Shown here piece by piece: positions 36,204 through 47,879 of a DNA stretch of 64,000 nt. The position numbers and the translations under genes are program-made. Each line of letters opens with the position of its first letter. Position 1 is the stretch's first letter. The notes beneath the pieces are model-generated. The model saw only the letters and a program-made list of their open reading frames with translations, was not told the origin of the DNA and ran no database searches. The stretch comes from Ectocarpus siliculosus (Eukaryota > Sar > Phaeophyceae > Ectocarpales > Ectocarpaceae). The stretch is taken from positions 4,011,710-4,075,709 of the forward strand of contig FN649728.1 in the NCBI GenBank assembly GCA_000310025.1. The letters are read 5' to 3'.

Positions 36204-39200
36204 TCACAACTCGGTGGATCCGGCGGACGCGGCGGGGGGTGTGGCGTTTTCCCGGATGAAGGCCACCATGGCCTCCTTGTCCCTCGGGCCGTCGTACGGG
36301 ATGGGGTTGGCCTTGTCTCCGGCCTGAGAGAGGGAGACAGTAGGGAGCACGGAGGGAGAGGAAGAGGCAGATTGACGGATGCGCCATGGACGGGACCTAT
36401 CAACGTGGTAAAATTACCGAAGATGGTTGCTATAATTCTTTCAACAAACACACGACGAATTCACCTCTCCCACAGATGAGAGTCCGGGATACAACAGCAA
36501 TGCAATCATTGTAAACAGCGTTATGTCATATGGTTTCCTTCGATTCCTCGAACAGCACATGTTTTCCCGTCCGAATCTCTATTTTGGGCTCTGGTTTCTA
36601 CCGTTCGGTGTGTGCTTGACGAATCAGCCGTGGTCACGAAACGGCTTGCGCAATCAACGTAGCAGCGCGTTTTACAGTCACGACAACGTGTTTACCAACT
36701 GTCTACGAATAGGTTTCACTGACATATTGGTCAGGGCAGCGACCAAGACCGCAAAAACCTCCCTGACAACGGCTCAGTAAGAGCATCAAGGCTGCACGTG
36801 CACACAAGCACAACCTACTGCCATCATGCAACCTCACTCCATACCCGAATTTTGCCTCCCCCTTATGATGCCGATTGGTAGAATATACGATGCAAACAAT
36901 CACAAATACGAACCAGACATTTCTTATGCCTGCGGATGAACCCTTTCACCTGATGCCCAAGATGATGTTCACCATGGGTGTGGACGGGCTTGACTTCAAA
37001 CGCGACCCCCTAAACACCGACCTGACCCCAAGCCGTGATAAAAAAGCAACAGCAGTGTGTTCCACCTACCTTCAAGAACAACAGGGTAGGGAAAGACTGG
37101 ACCTCGAACTCCGCGGGAGGCGTGTGCGCGTCGGCATCCATCTTGGCCACCACCACCGACGGCATGTCTGACACCTGACACAAGCCGTCGACGGGGGAAG
37201 GACCAACAAGTAAGATCGGTCGCAAACAACACCGTCAGTGCATCATCCAGCAGGGGATGGGGGGGAATGAGATTGTCGTGCCAACAGGACCAGCGCAAAA
37301 CTTGCAGATTTACGTGCGACACCCCTGGCGCGATCTACACCGTGGGTCGGGTTCAACGGACCCGGTGCAGCTTCATACCAGCAAGACGGTGATCCAAACC
37401 AGGTGATTTCGTGATTTCCCCCTCCACGGTTACCCGCACGCACTCTTATCGAGGAATGCAGCCAGCTCCACGCAACCATACGTCGTCGAGATTCCTGTAC
37501 CAGCTTGCTTCGACACCTTCTTCTCGGAGCCTCGCACGTCAAGGTTGTGCTTCTCTGCGAATCCGCCAAGCAAACAACGATCTAGCCCCGCCCGCGTACC
37601 CGGACAGCAGTGCCAGCCACAAAATCCAAATCACGGGACAACCAACGACTATCAATAGCAACACGAACACCGCGTACCCCGGCTCCTCACCTCGACACGC
37701 TTCAGCAACCCTCCCTTCCAATGACTCTTTACCAACCCGCTATAGTAGCGGCTAGGGTTTAAGAGAGACTACTTCGGAGAAAAATCGGATTCAAGAGGGT
37801 GCTTTTGGCTCATCCCGACCATGGGAACTACATAAATTACACAGTGCGGTTTAAGATAGGACCGGATGTAAGCGAGTGCAAACCGCTTGTCCCAACCCTC
37901 CCTTAAACCGGAACCACCATTGCAAAAGCAAACAGAAACAACAGGAATTTTCTCCCTCTCCCTCTCTCTCACCTCGTCTGCTACCTCGTTGTACACAGGC
38001 TTGAGCGACTTGCAGTGCCCGCACCACGGGGCGTAGAACTCGAGCATCACGTCTGTCCCTTCTGCCCTCACTACCTCGTCGAAGTTGTCCGGCGTCAACT
38101 TTTGTCAGGGTTCACGGGAGGAGGGGCGGCCGCAATAGGATGGGAGTTATGGGGACTTCGCAGACAGATGAACGGGTTACCTTCGTGTTGAAAGAGGGAT
38201 CACTTCTTGGGGGGGGGAGGGGGCACAAAGGCGGTGTGTTTGAGACAGGTATTTCAGGCGGATCGGAAGGAGAGCGCGAAAACAAAAGGGGGGAGTCATC
38301 GAGGATGCGGTCATGACCCCCAGAAACACAGGCGGCGAAAACAAGCGTCCTGAAATGACCCCCGCCCACGCCCAAGCAAATTAACTCTGAAACGAGTCCA
38401 GAGTCAAAGAATGCCTGCATACCATCTGTTCTCCCTGGTAATGGTTCGGCGGCGGTAGACGCCGAGCAAAAAAACACACACTCAGCAGCAGCGGCAGCAG
38501 CAGCGGCAGCAGTAGCAGCAACAACCGCCACCGCCTACAACAAAAAAGGTGGACACAACGCTGCTGCACCACAGCCGTGCTCTGATTCATGCCGGCGACT
38601 CACCACCACGACGTCGCTATCTTCGTCGTCTATTTCATCGCCAGCCCCGGCAGACTCCATGCCCTCCTCCAGCGCTTCTACGTGCGTCGGCTGCACGGTA
38701 GTAACGTCATGCATGCAGGGGGCAAACAGTCAGGGCACTCACACAGGTGGAAGCAGGGGTCAGGGTTACGGGTTAGTCTACCTGGTGCAGATGCCGGAAA
38801 ACAATCAGGCAGCGCGCGGGAGGTAGAACGGCGGGGTTCCGCGCTGTGCAGTAGCAAATTTGGGAAGCTAAGGAGTCAAGACGCTGTGTTAATCTCGCTG
38901 ACTTCGCCGGTGAACCGTTCTGTGCCGGGAGGCGGCTTCCAGCGCGATGATTTCCGGAGAACATGTAACCAGGAGAGTACAGCCCACGCCAAAAAGTCCG
39001 GCTTCAACGTGCGTGCCATGTACAACACGACAGCCAAAAAAACAAGGTTTCTCGTCGAGAACGGGAATCGGCAGGGCGCAGCAAAGCAGTGGACACGCTG
39101 CGGAAATTGGTCAAACGCAGTCATGTCTGTAAAATGCCTACAGGGACCCGTAGTTCGGATACCTTTCGTTAGGTGGAACGCACCCTTGTGTTCGACCACA

Positions 39201-42200
39201 CACGACAGCAAATCTACTGGTGGGCATAGTTCCCCACGCCAAACACGAGCGGCAGGCCAAAACGATAATACCAGCCACGCCACACCTACACAAAGACACT
39301 CAACCAGAGCCTCATCACCGGACGTTTCCAGTAACAGGGGGAGGAGAGCAGGGAGGGAGGAGACAAACCTTGAGCGAGCCCTTGAGGTACGCATCGACAA
39401 ACTCGGCCACCGTCTTCTCGTCGAACTTCCCGTCCATGCGGTAGAACTTGTTCTCCGAGCGGATGCCGACGGCAACGGCCTGAGGAGCCTCCTCGCCCTC
39501 GGGTTCAGGGAACTGCAGGCGAGACAAAATACGCGACCCCCCCCCACACACGGACAACACAACAACGAGAAAACCATCGGGGAGGGAACAGCGACAAACA
39601 TTTTCTCGAGGGGCAGAGTGCAGTACGGCATGAAGGGTAGAATGTTTCCTGTGGTACCCTCACGAGCTCGGGAAGCCGCACACGAAACAACCGCTCATGC
39701 CGGCAACAAGAGAGCAACAAGACAGCAACAACAACAACAACAACAACAACAGCCATCGAGTCGCTTTGCACGGCCAGTAGCTACGCAGCCACAGTTGCAA
39801 CAACACCGACACCACACAATGGGATCCCGCAACGAGCCAGGCTTTGGTCAAGCCAGCACGCTCATTCTACAGGCGGGGTCATTCTGGGATTCCTCGAGGT
39901 GCTGCGTATTGCCGTCGAAAAAGGTATTCCGCTCTCGACCACCATCCCGCCCCGCCCCGCCCCCCTTCACCGGCTAGAACAGCAACGTTACCCTCGCCCT
40001 CTCCCCCACCCGCCGCCTAGAAAAACACGCTTGTTTATGCTGCTATTGGTGGGAAGATTGCGGTGTGTTGCTGTTGTTCCTGCTGGTCCTTGACCCACAG
40101 CTTCAAAACACCGGGAGACAGACGACACCCGACACTGGCGATGGTAACGCATGTCCGCCAAGTCAGCCAAGTTACCACTGGCGAATGCAACTCTCTAGTC
40201 GATTGAACGTGCCTACGTAGCATCACCGTCGCCTTCATAGCGAGGTAACAAACTGACCAAACACATAACACGCTATTTCTTGAATGAAGGCGGAATACAC
40301 ACACAAACACAAGGTCCATTCGTTTTACCTGAAACCTTGAGGCCAAAGAGGCCACGTCTTCCTTATTGGCAATGACGTACGACAACTTCTTCTCCGGGAG
40401 GCTCGCCGATGCCACCTTGCGGAGTGTGGCCGCGACAGCGTCGAAGTGCTCGCCGTCCTCCTCCAAGTCAACCTGCGGCGGCGGTGGCAGCAGCAGTAGC
40501 AGTAGCAGCAGAATCAGCAGCAGCAGCAGAGCGGTGAGTCCAGGCCGTGTCGGGAGGGGGTTGATTCACCAGCCGCGGGAGGTAATGGAACTGCCAGCAA
40601 CTAGGGTTTCCTTCACGCGGGGACGACCGTGTGCTTAAGCAGGTGGAGACGAGACCGGCAAACACCGGGCGGACCGACCCCTTGCAGCAAAGCCCGGCCA
40701 TCAACGACCGACACCCACCTTCGTGTACGCCGTCAGCTCCGGCAAGCCGACCTCCTGGTACAGCCCACCATTTTCCCACGTGAAGAGGCCGACAAGGGGA
40801 GTCACGACCTTCACTACCCAGATTTGGAGCGACTCTGGGTCGAGAGCGCCGCTGCCTGCAAAAAACAAAACCGATGAGAAGCGGGGAGGCGTTAGGGACG
40901 GTTTCTGAGATGTTGCTCTGTTCGCGCACCTACAATTGAGCTTTATCCTTTGAAGACAGGAGTCCGATTCGTCACCCTCCGGTTTGAGCGCGCATGCAAT
41001 ACCCTGAAGACACTCAACTGGGTAACATCCCAGCACAGACACAGGTGACAAGCCACCCGCAACGATGCCGACATCACCACCACCGCCGCAACAGCAGCAA
41101 CAGTAACACCACCACAACACCAACACCAAACATCCCTACATACAACGCCAACACCATGGCAACAACAGCAACAGTAACACCGAAAATAGCAACTCCTCCT
41201 GGACATTCCAAGCCCCGACACGGGGAATACAGCAGCGCCGCTCTCACCCGGGTACCGCTGCTTTGGCCGGTCGCCGTCCTCCAGGAAGCGCTTCGCGGGG
41301 TAGGCCATCACGCGGCCGGACTTGTACTTGAGCCCCTCCAGGATGTCCTCCTCCGTCGCGAGACCGAACCGGACTCCAGTCTGCGACATTCTCTGCGCTG
41401 CGGTCCTGTAGTTCATGACGTCCTGGCAAAGGTAGGTACCGCCGACGAGAGAGGGCAACAAGGTGAAATGTGGTGTAGTAAGAGGCAAGCAAGGAGCTGT
41501 AAGTGGCAGCGGTTGCGATGGTGGGGGCGGCAGCGGCGGCGTCAGCATGCTGGGGCTGATCGCAAGAGAGAGAGAGAAACAAAAACGCGAAAGGATGGAG
41601 CAGAAACAAGAAATTGGAAACAGACAAGAAAGAGAGAGGGAGGGCCTCAAGGGCCTCAAACTTTATTCCTAGGGTGCTGAGCAGGGCGTTACACGAACAA
41701 ACACGAGCTACACGCAACGCAACCATCCCTCTCCGCCTTTGAAAAACGAAGAGCTATTCGACACCTTGCCATGCGTTCGCCCGACCACTCCGACGGGACA
41801 CTGCAAGAGCGGTTTTGGTCACGGGCGTCGGCGCCTACAACATCCCCTAGCGTCTGGGTTGCTCCTTGAGACTCGTATCATGCATGAGCTCTCGTCACAG
41901 CAAGGCAAGAAATAAAAGCGCCTCAAGACGGGACAAAAAGGCTCCCAATAGAAATGACGCCTCTCACAACCTGACTCCAAAGACTCGAACCCAGCATAAA
42001 AACGCACACACACACGGGTACCGTAAGGATGCGGGTCTTGGCACACCGTGCGATCGTCTTTTTAAATGTTTTCATTCTCGGTTTTTCTATCGCACAGGGG
42101 TGCCAAGACGCCGATACGTGCCATGTACCCGATACCTGTGCGGGACATGAAATTTAATGTTTGGTCCTGAAAATATAACGCACACCCCCGTGCGATGACT

Positions 42201-44798
42201 TCGATCCGTGCGATTCTGAATAAGTACAAAGCGACGAAGTGGGGTGTTTCGAACGCGCACCTCGGTGCCAAGACTCCGATGTGTGCGATCCTGAACAAAT
42301 CACAGCAGACCCCAGCACTTGGTGTGCGTGTGCAGATATTGCAGCATCAGGACCACAACATAACGAACACAGACAGACACAACACACCAGCACACCAGCA
42401 CCCCAAAACACGCAAAACATATGCGCGGCGAAATAAAATGCGGCGAAATGAAAATCCGAGGCGGCGAGGCGGCGAATCACCTTCAAATTCCCCAACACAG
42501 AGGTCTGTGCTCACACACGCACCACACACATGCAACACGTTGGCTACGATGTCAGAGGGTGCAGGCGCGGAGTCTGTATTTTTCGTAGTACGTATAATAG
42601 TTGGTTGTGGTCGTTTGGTCTCGTGTGGTGGTACGCGTTCTTGGTTGATTGAGTAGAACCCGTTTGCCCATTCCGACAATAATGACAATGTTGAACAACA
42701 TCACCTGCACATGAGCAACTTTACGAAACAAGCTATTATGCACCTTGGTACAGTAGTGGCCCGCGACAAAAGCTGGATACCGTGGTAATACCCCTGTGCG
42801 AAGTGAACGATACCTGTGCGATTATCAGTTAAATCCCTGGTGGAACCCAATTTTTTTCCGCACCCCCTGTACCAAGACCCGCATCATTACAGCACATCGG
42901 CGAACACGCAGCGGGTGCACAAGGATAACAAACAAGTACTCACAGCACCATCCGTGTCTTCGTCGTAGAACCCGATCACGCACGGCGTTAGCGGGTCGGC
43001 GGTCATGAACTTCTCCACTTCAGCCTGATGCACGCAGCAACGGAGGCGGAGGGGCCACAGCGGAGGTGGGTGGGTAGGTGGAGTCTTCAGTGGACTGCCT
43101 ACGCAGCAAACAAAGGGTAGATTTATCACGAAAAATGAGCAGGCAGGGGGCCTGCAGACGTGCAAACCCTAACCCTGACCCCAACTTATCCAGCACGTTT
43201 GCTTACCTAGAAATACCGGCGTAGACAATTGGGTTAAGGTGTCGCGGGCGTGACATATTCCGCCGCATAGCGGGCGAACCATGCAACAAACATGAGAACA
43301 TGAGATAGACGCTTCACCCGAACAGACGTGTGTGGTTGACACAAGAGACCTCGTCACAAGAGGCTGTCCCCCCCCCCCGCGCGTGTAAACGCACAAAATA
43401 CCGTAGGTTGCATAAGATAACTCGCTGCACCGACTTTCAACGCTCGATTCATTGTCCTGTAGAAAAAAAGGTGGAAAATGGCTTTGTTGGAACCGTCTCA
43501 TTGACAGCTTTCCAAACACCAATCAAATATGTTTGGCAAACGCTTTCCTCGTGAAGCAATCGAGTGCTAAAAAACTGTCCAGGGGGAGGGTGCAATCTTA
43601 TGCAACCAATAGCAGTCCGTGTCACCGTGTACACCAAAGTCTGTGAGCGAGTAGCGCTGCTCTAAAACTGCTGTGGAGGCCTCTGCCGGTTGATGCATCT
43701 GGAGCTGAGAGTTTCCGCATTGTTTCGTTCAGCGCGCCGTTTCGAGATGAACCGTATCAATGCCGTTGTTGATCGGCTCCAGACACAAGGAAGCCCTTTA
43801 ACCTCTTGTGTCCGGCTACCTCAGCCTGTCCACCTCGGTCTGATCGGTGTGTTCGGGCCTACCACTGTCGTGCCAAACTCGCCAACATGGTATGTACAGG
43901 GCAGGCACCAATGGGCAGAACTCGAGAGACGAAGAACATGGTGTGCCATGAAGGAGAAAGACTGGTACCGAAAACGGAAGGCATCCAACCGCAATCCCTC
44001 TGCCTTTCGGTGTCTATCTCTCCCTCTCCTTCTCCCTCTGTCTGTCTGCCCCTCTCCCTCTCCCTCAGTCTCCCTTTCCGTCTGTCTGCCTCTTTCGGTG
44101 TCTATCTCTCCCCCTCCTTCTCCCCCTGTCTGTCTGCCTTTTCTTATCTCTCTCCCGCAGTCTCATTTGTCTGTCTGCCTCTCTCTCTCTTTCTCCTCCC
44201 CTCTCTCTCACCATGTCAGCGAGATCCGTGTGCGAGGGCTCCGGGTCCCCGTACCCGTATCCCCCGTAACCCATCCCGCCCCCCATGCCCCCAAACATCC
44301 CTCCCATCCCCGGCATCATGTCGCCCATGCCCATCATGTCCCCGAAGTAATCATCATAGCCGTCCATCATGCCTGCAGGGGGTCGGGACGGTGGAAAGGG
44401 TTTTTTTATCACTCGGTCAAACTGCCGTTGTGTTGGCCAGTGCTGGAGGTTAACGAAAAAACAATTAGTGAGGGAATCGCTGCCAACCGCAACTTTGGCC
44501 TTGCTGACACCGCTGCGGAACGGCGGCGGGATTGCCGGTAGACGAGACTTAACAGGTCCAGGGGGGGCGGCATCTCACGCAAGCCACGGGTTCGACCCGA
44601 CAGGCTAGCAACCGTCGTTCGCGCCAACACATTGCCCCGCCTAAACCGAAGCAACAAGTGACGTCAGCAAGCGCCTACTCATTGGCCCAGCTCACCTTCG
44701 AAGTCCATGTCGCCATATTGGCCTTCGACGCGGACGGAAGCGACCGCCAGTCCCAGCAGGAGGGCCGTCGCCGTGCGAGCGACATTATTCCGCGACAT
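36204..44798 (-). CDS. Protein disulfide isomerase with b-b'-a' layout and one CGHC site
   Basis: ER thiol-disulfide oxidoreductase/isomerase. Eleven exons, all with minus-strand GT/AG borders and consistent phases (460 residues): 44696-44798, 44212-44372, 42944-43024, 41248-41422, 40719-40855, 40329-40472, 39369-39512, 38604-38690, 37973-38098, 37070-37174, 36204-36323. Residues 1-26 are a signal peptide. Residues 35-80 are a Gly/Met/Tyr-rich segment. Residues about 89-200 look like a PDI b domain ([12 protein letters not shown], then [17 protein letters not shown]) and about 200-315 like b'. Residues 316-344 are an acidic linker, and 345-450 an a' thioredoxin domain with [14 protein letters not shown] (CGHC at 370-373) and the cis-proline loop FPTLLFLK. 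The C-terminus is STEL rather than a canonical KDEL/HDEL. No N-terminal a domain with a second CxxC was found in the introns, so the protein is shorter than the usual ~500-residue PDI. Confidence 0.92.
38478..38526. repeat. CAG/CGG triplet tract in a PDI intron
   Basis: Imperfect (CAG)n with CGG and TAG interruptions inside the intron between exons 8 and 9. Similar imperfect triplet tracts occur in other introns of the same gene: (CAA)n at about 39720-39753 and (CAG/GTAG)n at about 40487-40530. Confidence 0.8.
42020..42880. repeat. Degenerate short repeats in PDI intron 3
   Basis: The words GTGCCAAGACNCCGAT, GTGCGATC and ACCTGTGCG recur in loose order around 42030-42060, 42098-42140, 42187-42215, 42255-42295 and 42795-42830. 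They look like remnants of a short interspersed or tandem element within the 1.5-kb intron 41423-42943. No coding signal. Confidence 0.5.
44010..44207. repeat. Pyrimidine microsatellite (CTCTCC, CTGTCTGTCTGC) in PDI intron 2
   Basis: Almost pure pyrimidine on the plus strand, mixing CT, CTCCCT and CTGTCTGTCTGC units. It begins immediately beyond the donor of PDI exon 2. On the transcribed sense this is a GA-rich purine tract at the very start of the intron. Confidence 0.85.
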
Positions 44799-47700
44799 TT
44801 ACCTCTCGATGAAAAAAATACGGCTCTCTACCACAGGATGGTTGCGAAGTGGTATCGAGGAGCCGAGGGTGAACGTGACGAGGCGGTGGCGGCGGCGGCA
44901 GCGGGTGTAGGTGAAGCTGTAAACGGAACAAGCAGTCATTTTGGCTCTTGACGCTTCGGCCGGAACGCACTGGAAAGAAAGAAACTGCAGATCAAAGCTA
45001 CCGTGGCGGATGGAATATATGTGTGTAGCTCCCTGTCCCCCGTTAGTACCGTGTGCGGCGTATTTGTTGTTGAAGGATAACTCTGTCTTTGCGCGAAAGA
45101 AAAAATAAAAAGACTTGTCAATAATCAGGGCATGCTGGAACACGATAAGAGTCCGAATACACAAGCAACGGGCGAGTCTAGTGTTAAGTGACCAACTTGT
45201 GTTTCTACAGTTCCCCGAGCGGCATAAAGAGACATCTCCCCTGAGGATAACAACAGGCTACGCAGCACTACTAATCTAATGAAAAGCGGTACGTGCATGG
45301 TATCAAATTGCGGCCTAACTACCCTTGGCTGTGTGCCTACAATACTGATGTGAGAGTAAGTGTACACGTGTACCAATCGAATGTGTAGGATTGCATCAGG
45401 AATGCATCGCTCCTTTGGTGAGGAGCTATTTCTGTGTGACCGTTTTACCTCGTATTGAATGGTTCCACGCACAGGACCATCATTGCCCCGCTGCTGACTG
45501 CTGTGTCTCCAACCTCAAGCAACAGCCACACATTGATTCCTTGCGACAGAGTTTTGCATGGAGACAACAACAGCAGTCTCTCCGACGGAGCCCGCCGCAG
45601 GCCGCAACAATCTACACTACTCCGTCACACGCAACCTGCTTGTTGCTGGTGCATGCACCGCTGTAACGAGTATTGGATGATCTGCTGGACCCGACCCAGG
45701 GTTGTGTGGCCGGCTACGAGTGAAAGGAGACTGACTGACGAATGAACGTCTTCCTTCTACCGTTCGATCGGTGAGGGTCAGGGTTATTTCGTTATTTTCG
45801 AGATGAAAATGAGTTAAAATAGATCGTCCGCACGACATAGCTGGCTTGGGGGCCCGGGTTCCTCCCCGAGTGGTGGCAGCCACCGATATCTAGGCTGCTG
45901 CTTGGCATAATTCCAGCAGAGGCTGCGGAGGATCTTCCGGCTGTGTCCGTTGTCGAACATTGCCTGTATCGCTGTATGATAGCGGCCTACCAAAGCCAGA
46001 GCTCAGTAGTTTGTTCCACGTAAATGGCGAGGCTGGTTTTACAACAAAGTCCGGAGGCAAACAAAGCGATCGATACCCATGCGCACCACACGTGCTGCGT
46101 ACGACCAATCGTTCAAAGCACAAAGCACGAACCAACCCTTCCCAGTCCCTAAATCACCACAATTTGGAAACTAGCTGACTACCCTCTCACCTTCTCTGAA
46201 CTACACTAGGAGAGCTTGCGTGGGCTGGTTGTGCGCGAACGCGAGCGAAACAGGTCCTAGGCTGTCAATCGTGGCTCAAGGCTGAGGTGGGGGCCCTGCA
46301 GATGTGCTTGTTGTACTGCAGGTACCACAGACCACAGACCACAGACGCGGGTTCCCGCGGGGTCGCCTCATCGCCTCTCCCTCACACGCACAGCTGACAG
46401 CTGACAGACAGACTGCAGAGCAAGCACACCGCCACAACATCTGCCGCCCTTCAAGAGGACGGAGATAGCAAGGAGAGCGAGGAGACGATGGCGTTACCGA
46501 GGTGTACCCGGGTGCTGGCTGTGTTGTGTGCTACCGCGAGACAAGCGAGGTGAAGTGCAATCACCACAGGTGTTGTGTCATGTTTTTTTCTTGCCGCCTC
46601 AAGGTCGCCACGATGTTGCACTTCGCAGACCAGGCGGCAACCACAGAAGTTGATGATATCCACACGATGCGTGCCATGTAGACCACCCTCTTGTTCAAGG
46701 CTTCACAGAGGCCAGTGTTGTTGAATGCGAGCGCTTCGAACTAGGGTTCATTGCGGCGGAGATGTGTGTTGGTTCCTTGATCCACACGCCACGCGGCGTG
46801 CTGTCCTCTTGTGTCGTCGTGCCGGGAGCGGCAGATGGTAAAGGAGCCTACACTGCTGTGACCATTCGCACCCCCCTTAGACCGACTATCGTAGCTCAAT
46901 TCCAGCGCCAACGAGGGGGCCACAGTGAATAAGATGCCGAACTGCTGTGGAACGATTTCGGAAAGATTCTTGTAGAAAGGTTTTCCTGCTGCAGCCGTAT
47001 CGTCCGGTTGTCGCACTGTCTTTGGCGCACTCTGTACATAGTCCAGCTACAATACAACAGCAGTCGGTCGAGGGCGCGATCTCTCGCACAATTACGGTAT
47101 TGCTCGAGTTTGCCCCTCCATCCTGTCGTGGTGCGCCCGAAAATCCCCCTCAGATATCGGCTCGGCATGGTGATTGTGCCACCTTACCTTACGGTAGACG
47201 CATACCGTCGCCCGATGCAGCAGCGCTGCTGATGTGCGCTTCTTGCGACCGAAATGCTGGCCTCGCCATCAAGCACACACAGCTCTACCCCCAACCAAGC
47301 GAACGATATACCGTAAGGGGTTCGGTGCATGATCGGCGTAGAATGGAAGTGGGGGGCACGCAACCCCACACCCCAAGGACTCAGAAATGGAAGAGATACA
47401 TTGCCAGCTTTTTGCACTGCAACAACGGCAGCATCAGTGGACATGTTTCACAACGGTGTGACGTGAGATACCACCCCCTGCCTCATTTTTTTTTTTCCAA
47501 TCACTTTTTTGACATCGTATGATTTCCGATACATTGTACTCCCTCTCTGTGTTTAGATAAGGACAATTAAGGACGAGCGCTTTGACTAACCCTTTCTCAT
47601 TTCGGTCACGTCGACCCGTTTCCGGAAACAAACCGCCGGTGCAGTGGGTTCGGACTCGGTATTGGCCGCGTTGCCCCGAGAAACGTTGTTGTCGCTGGCG

Positions 47701-47879
47701 ATGCCGGGTCTGCCGCTGAAGTAACGGCTCGACGAAGCGGTTACCGTTGCGGCCGGACCGGAGGGGCGAGCGGGGGGTTCACGGCGGCGGCGGTGGCTGC
47801 GGGAGAAGGCATTTGGGGAACTGCAGCAGGGCAGGGGGGGGGGCGAACGCGAAGGGGAGGACGAAATGGGAGCGCTCTC
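44799..47879. other. Intergenic between divergent PDI and RsfS genes
   Basis: Three kilobases between divergently transcribed genes, expected to hold both promoters. The longest frame (46947-47522, plus, 191 codons) has no family features and overlaps others on the opposite strand, so I do not call it. The GC-rich stretch 47640-47880 just before the presumed first RsfS exon is compatible with a promoter or first-exon region. Confidence 0.4.

Noticed and set aside
38589-39977. The longest open frame in the window (462 codons, plus strand)
   Set aside because: It runs antisense across PDI exons 8 and 7, whose minus-strand reading has clear family motifs and splice sites. The plus-strand product is low complexity with a poly-Gln run from a CAA microsatellite.
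40994-41680. Plus-strand 228-codon frame
   Set aside because: Antisense to PDI exon 4 and adjacent purine-rich intron sequence. The product is Thr- and Arg-rich low complexity.
43806-44453. Plus-strand frames of 215 and 283 codons rich in Ser, Leu and Pro
   Set aside because: They translate the pyrimidine microsatellite of PDI intron 2 and the antisense of exon 2.
44580-44605. GGGTTCGACCCG, resembling a tRNA T-arm
   Set aside because: Only the local stem fits. No cloverleaf can be completed around it, and it lies in a PDI intron.
46947-47522. 191-codon plus-strand frame between PDI and RsfS
   Set aside because: No domain, no splice partners, and equally open frames overlap on the minus strand.
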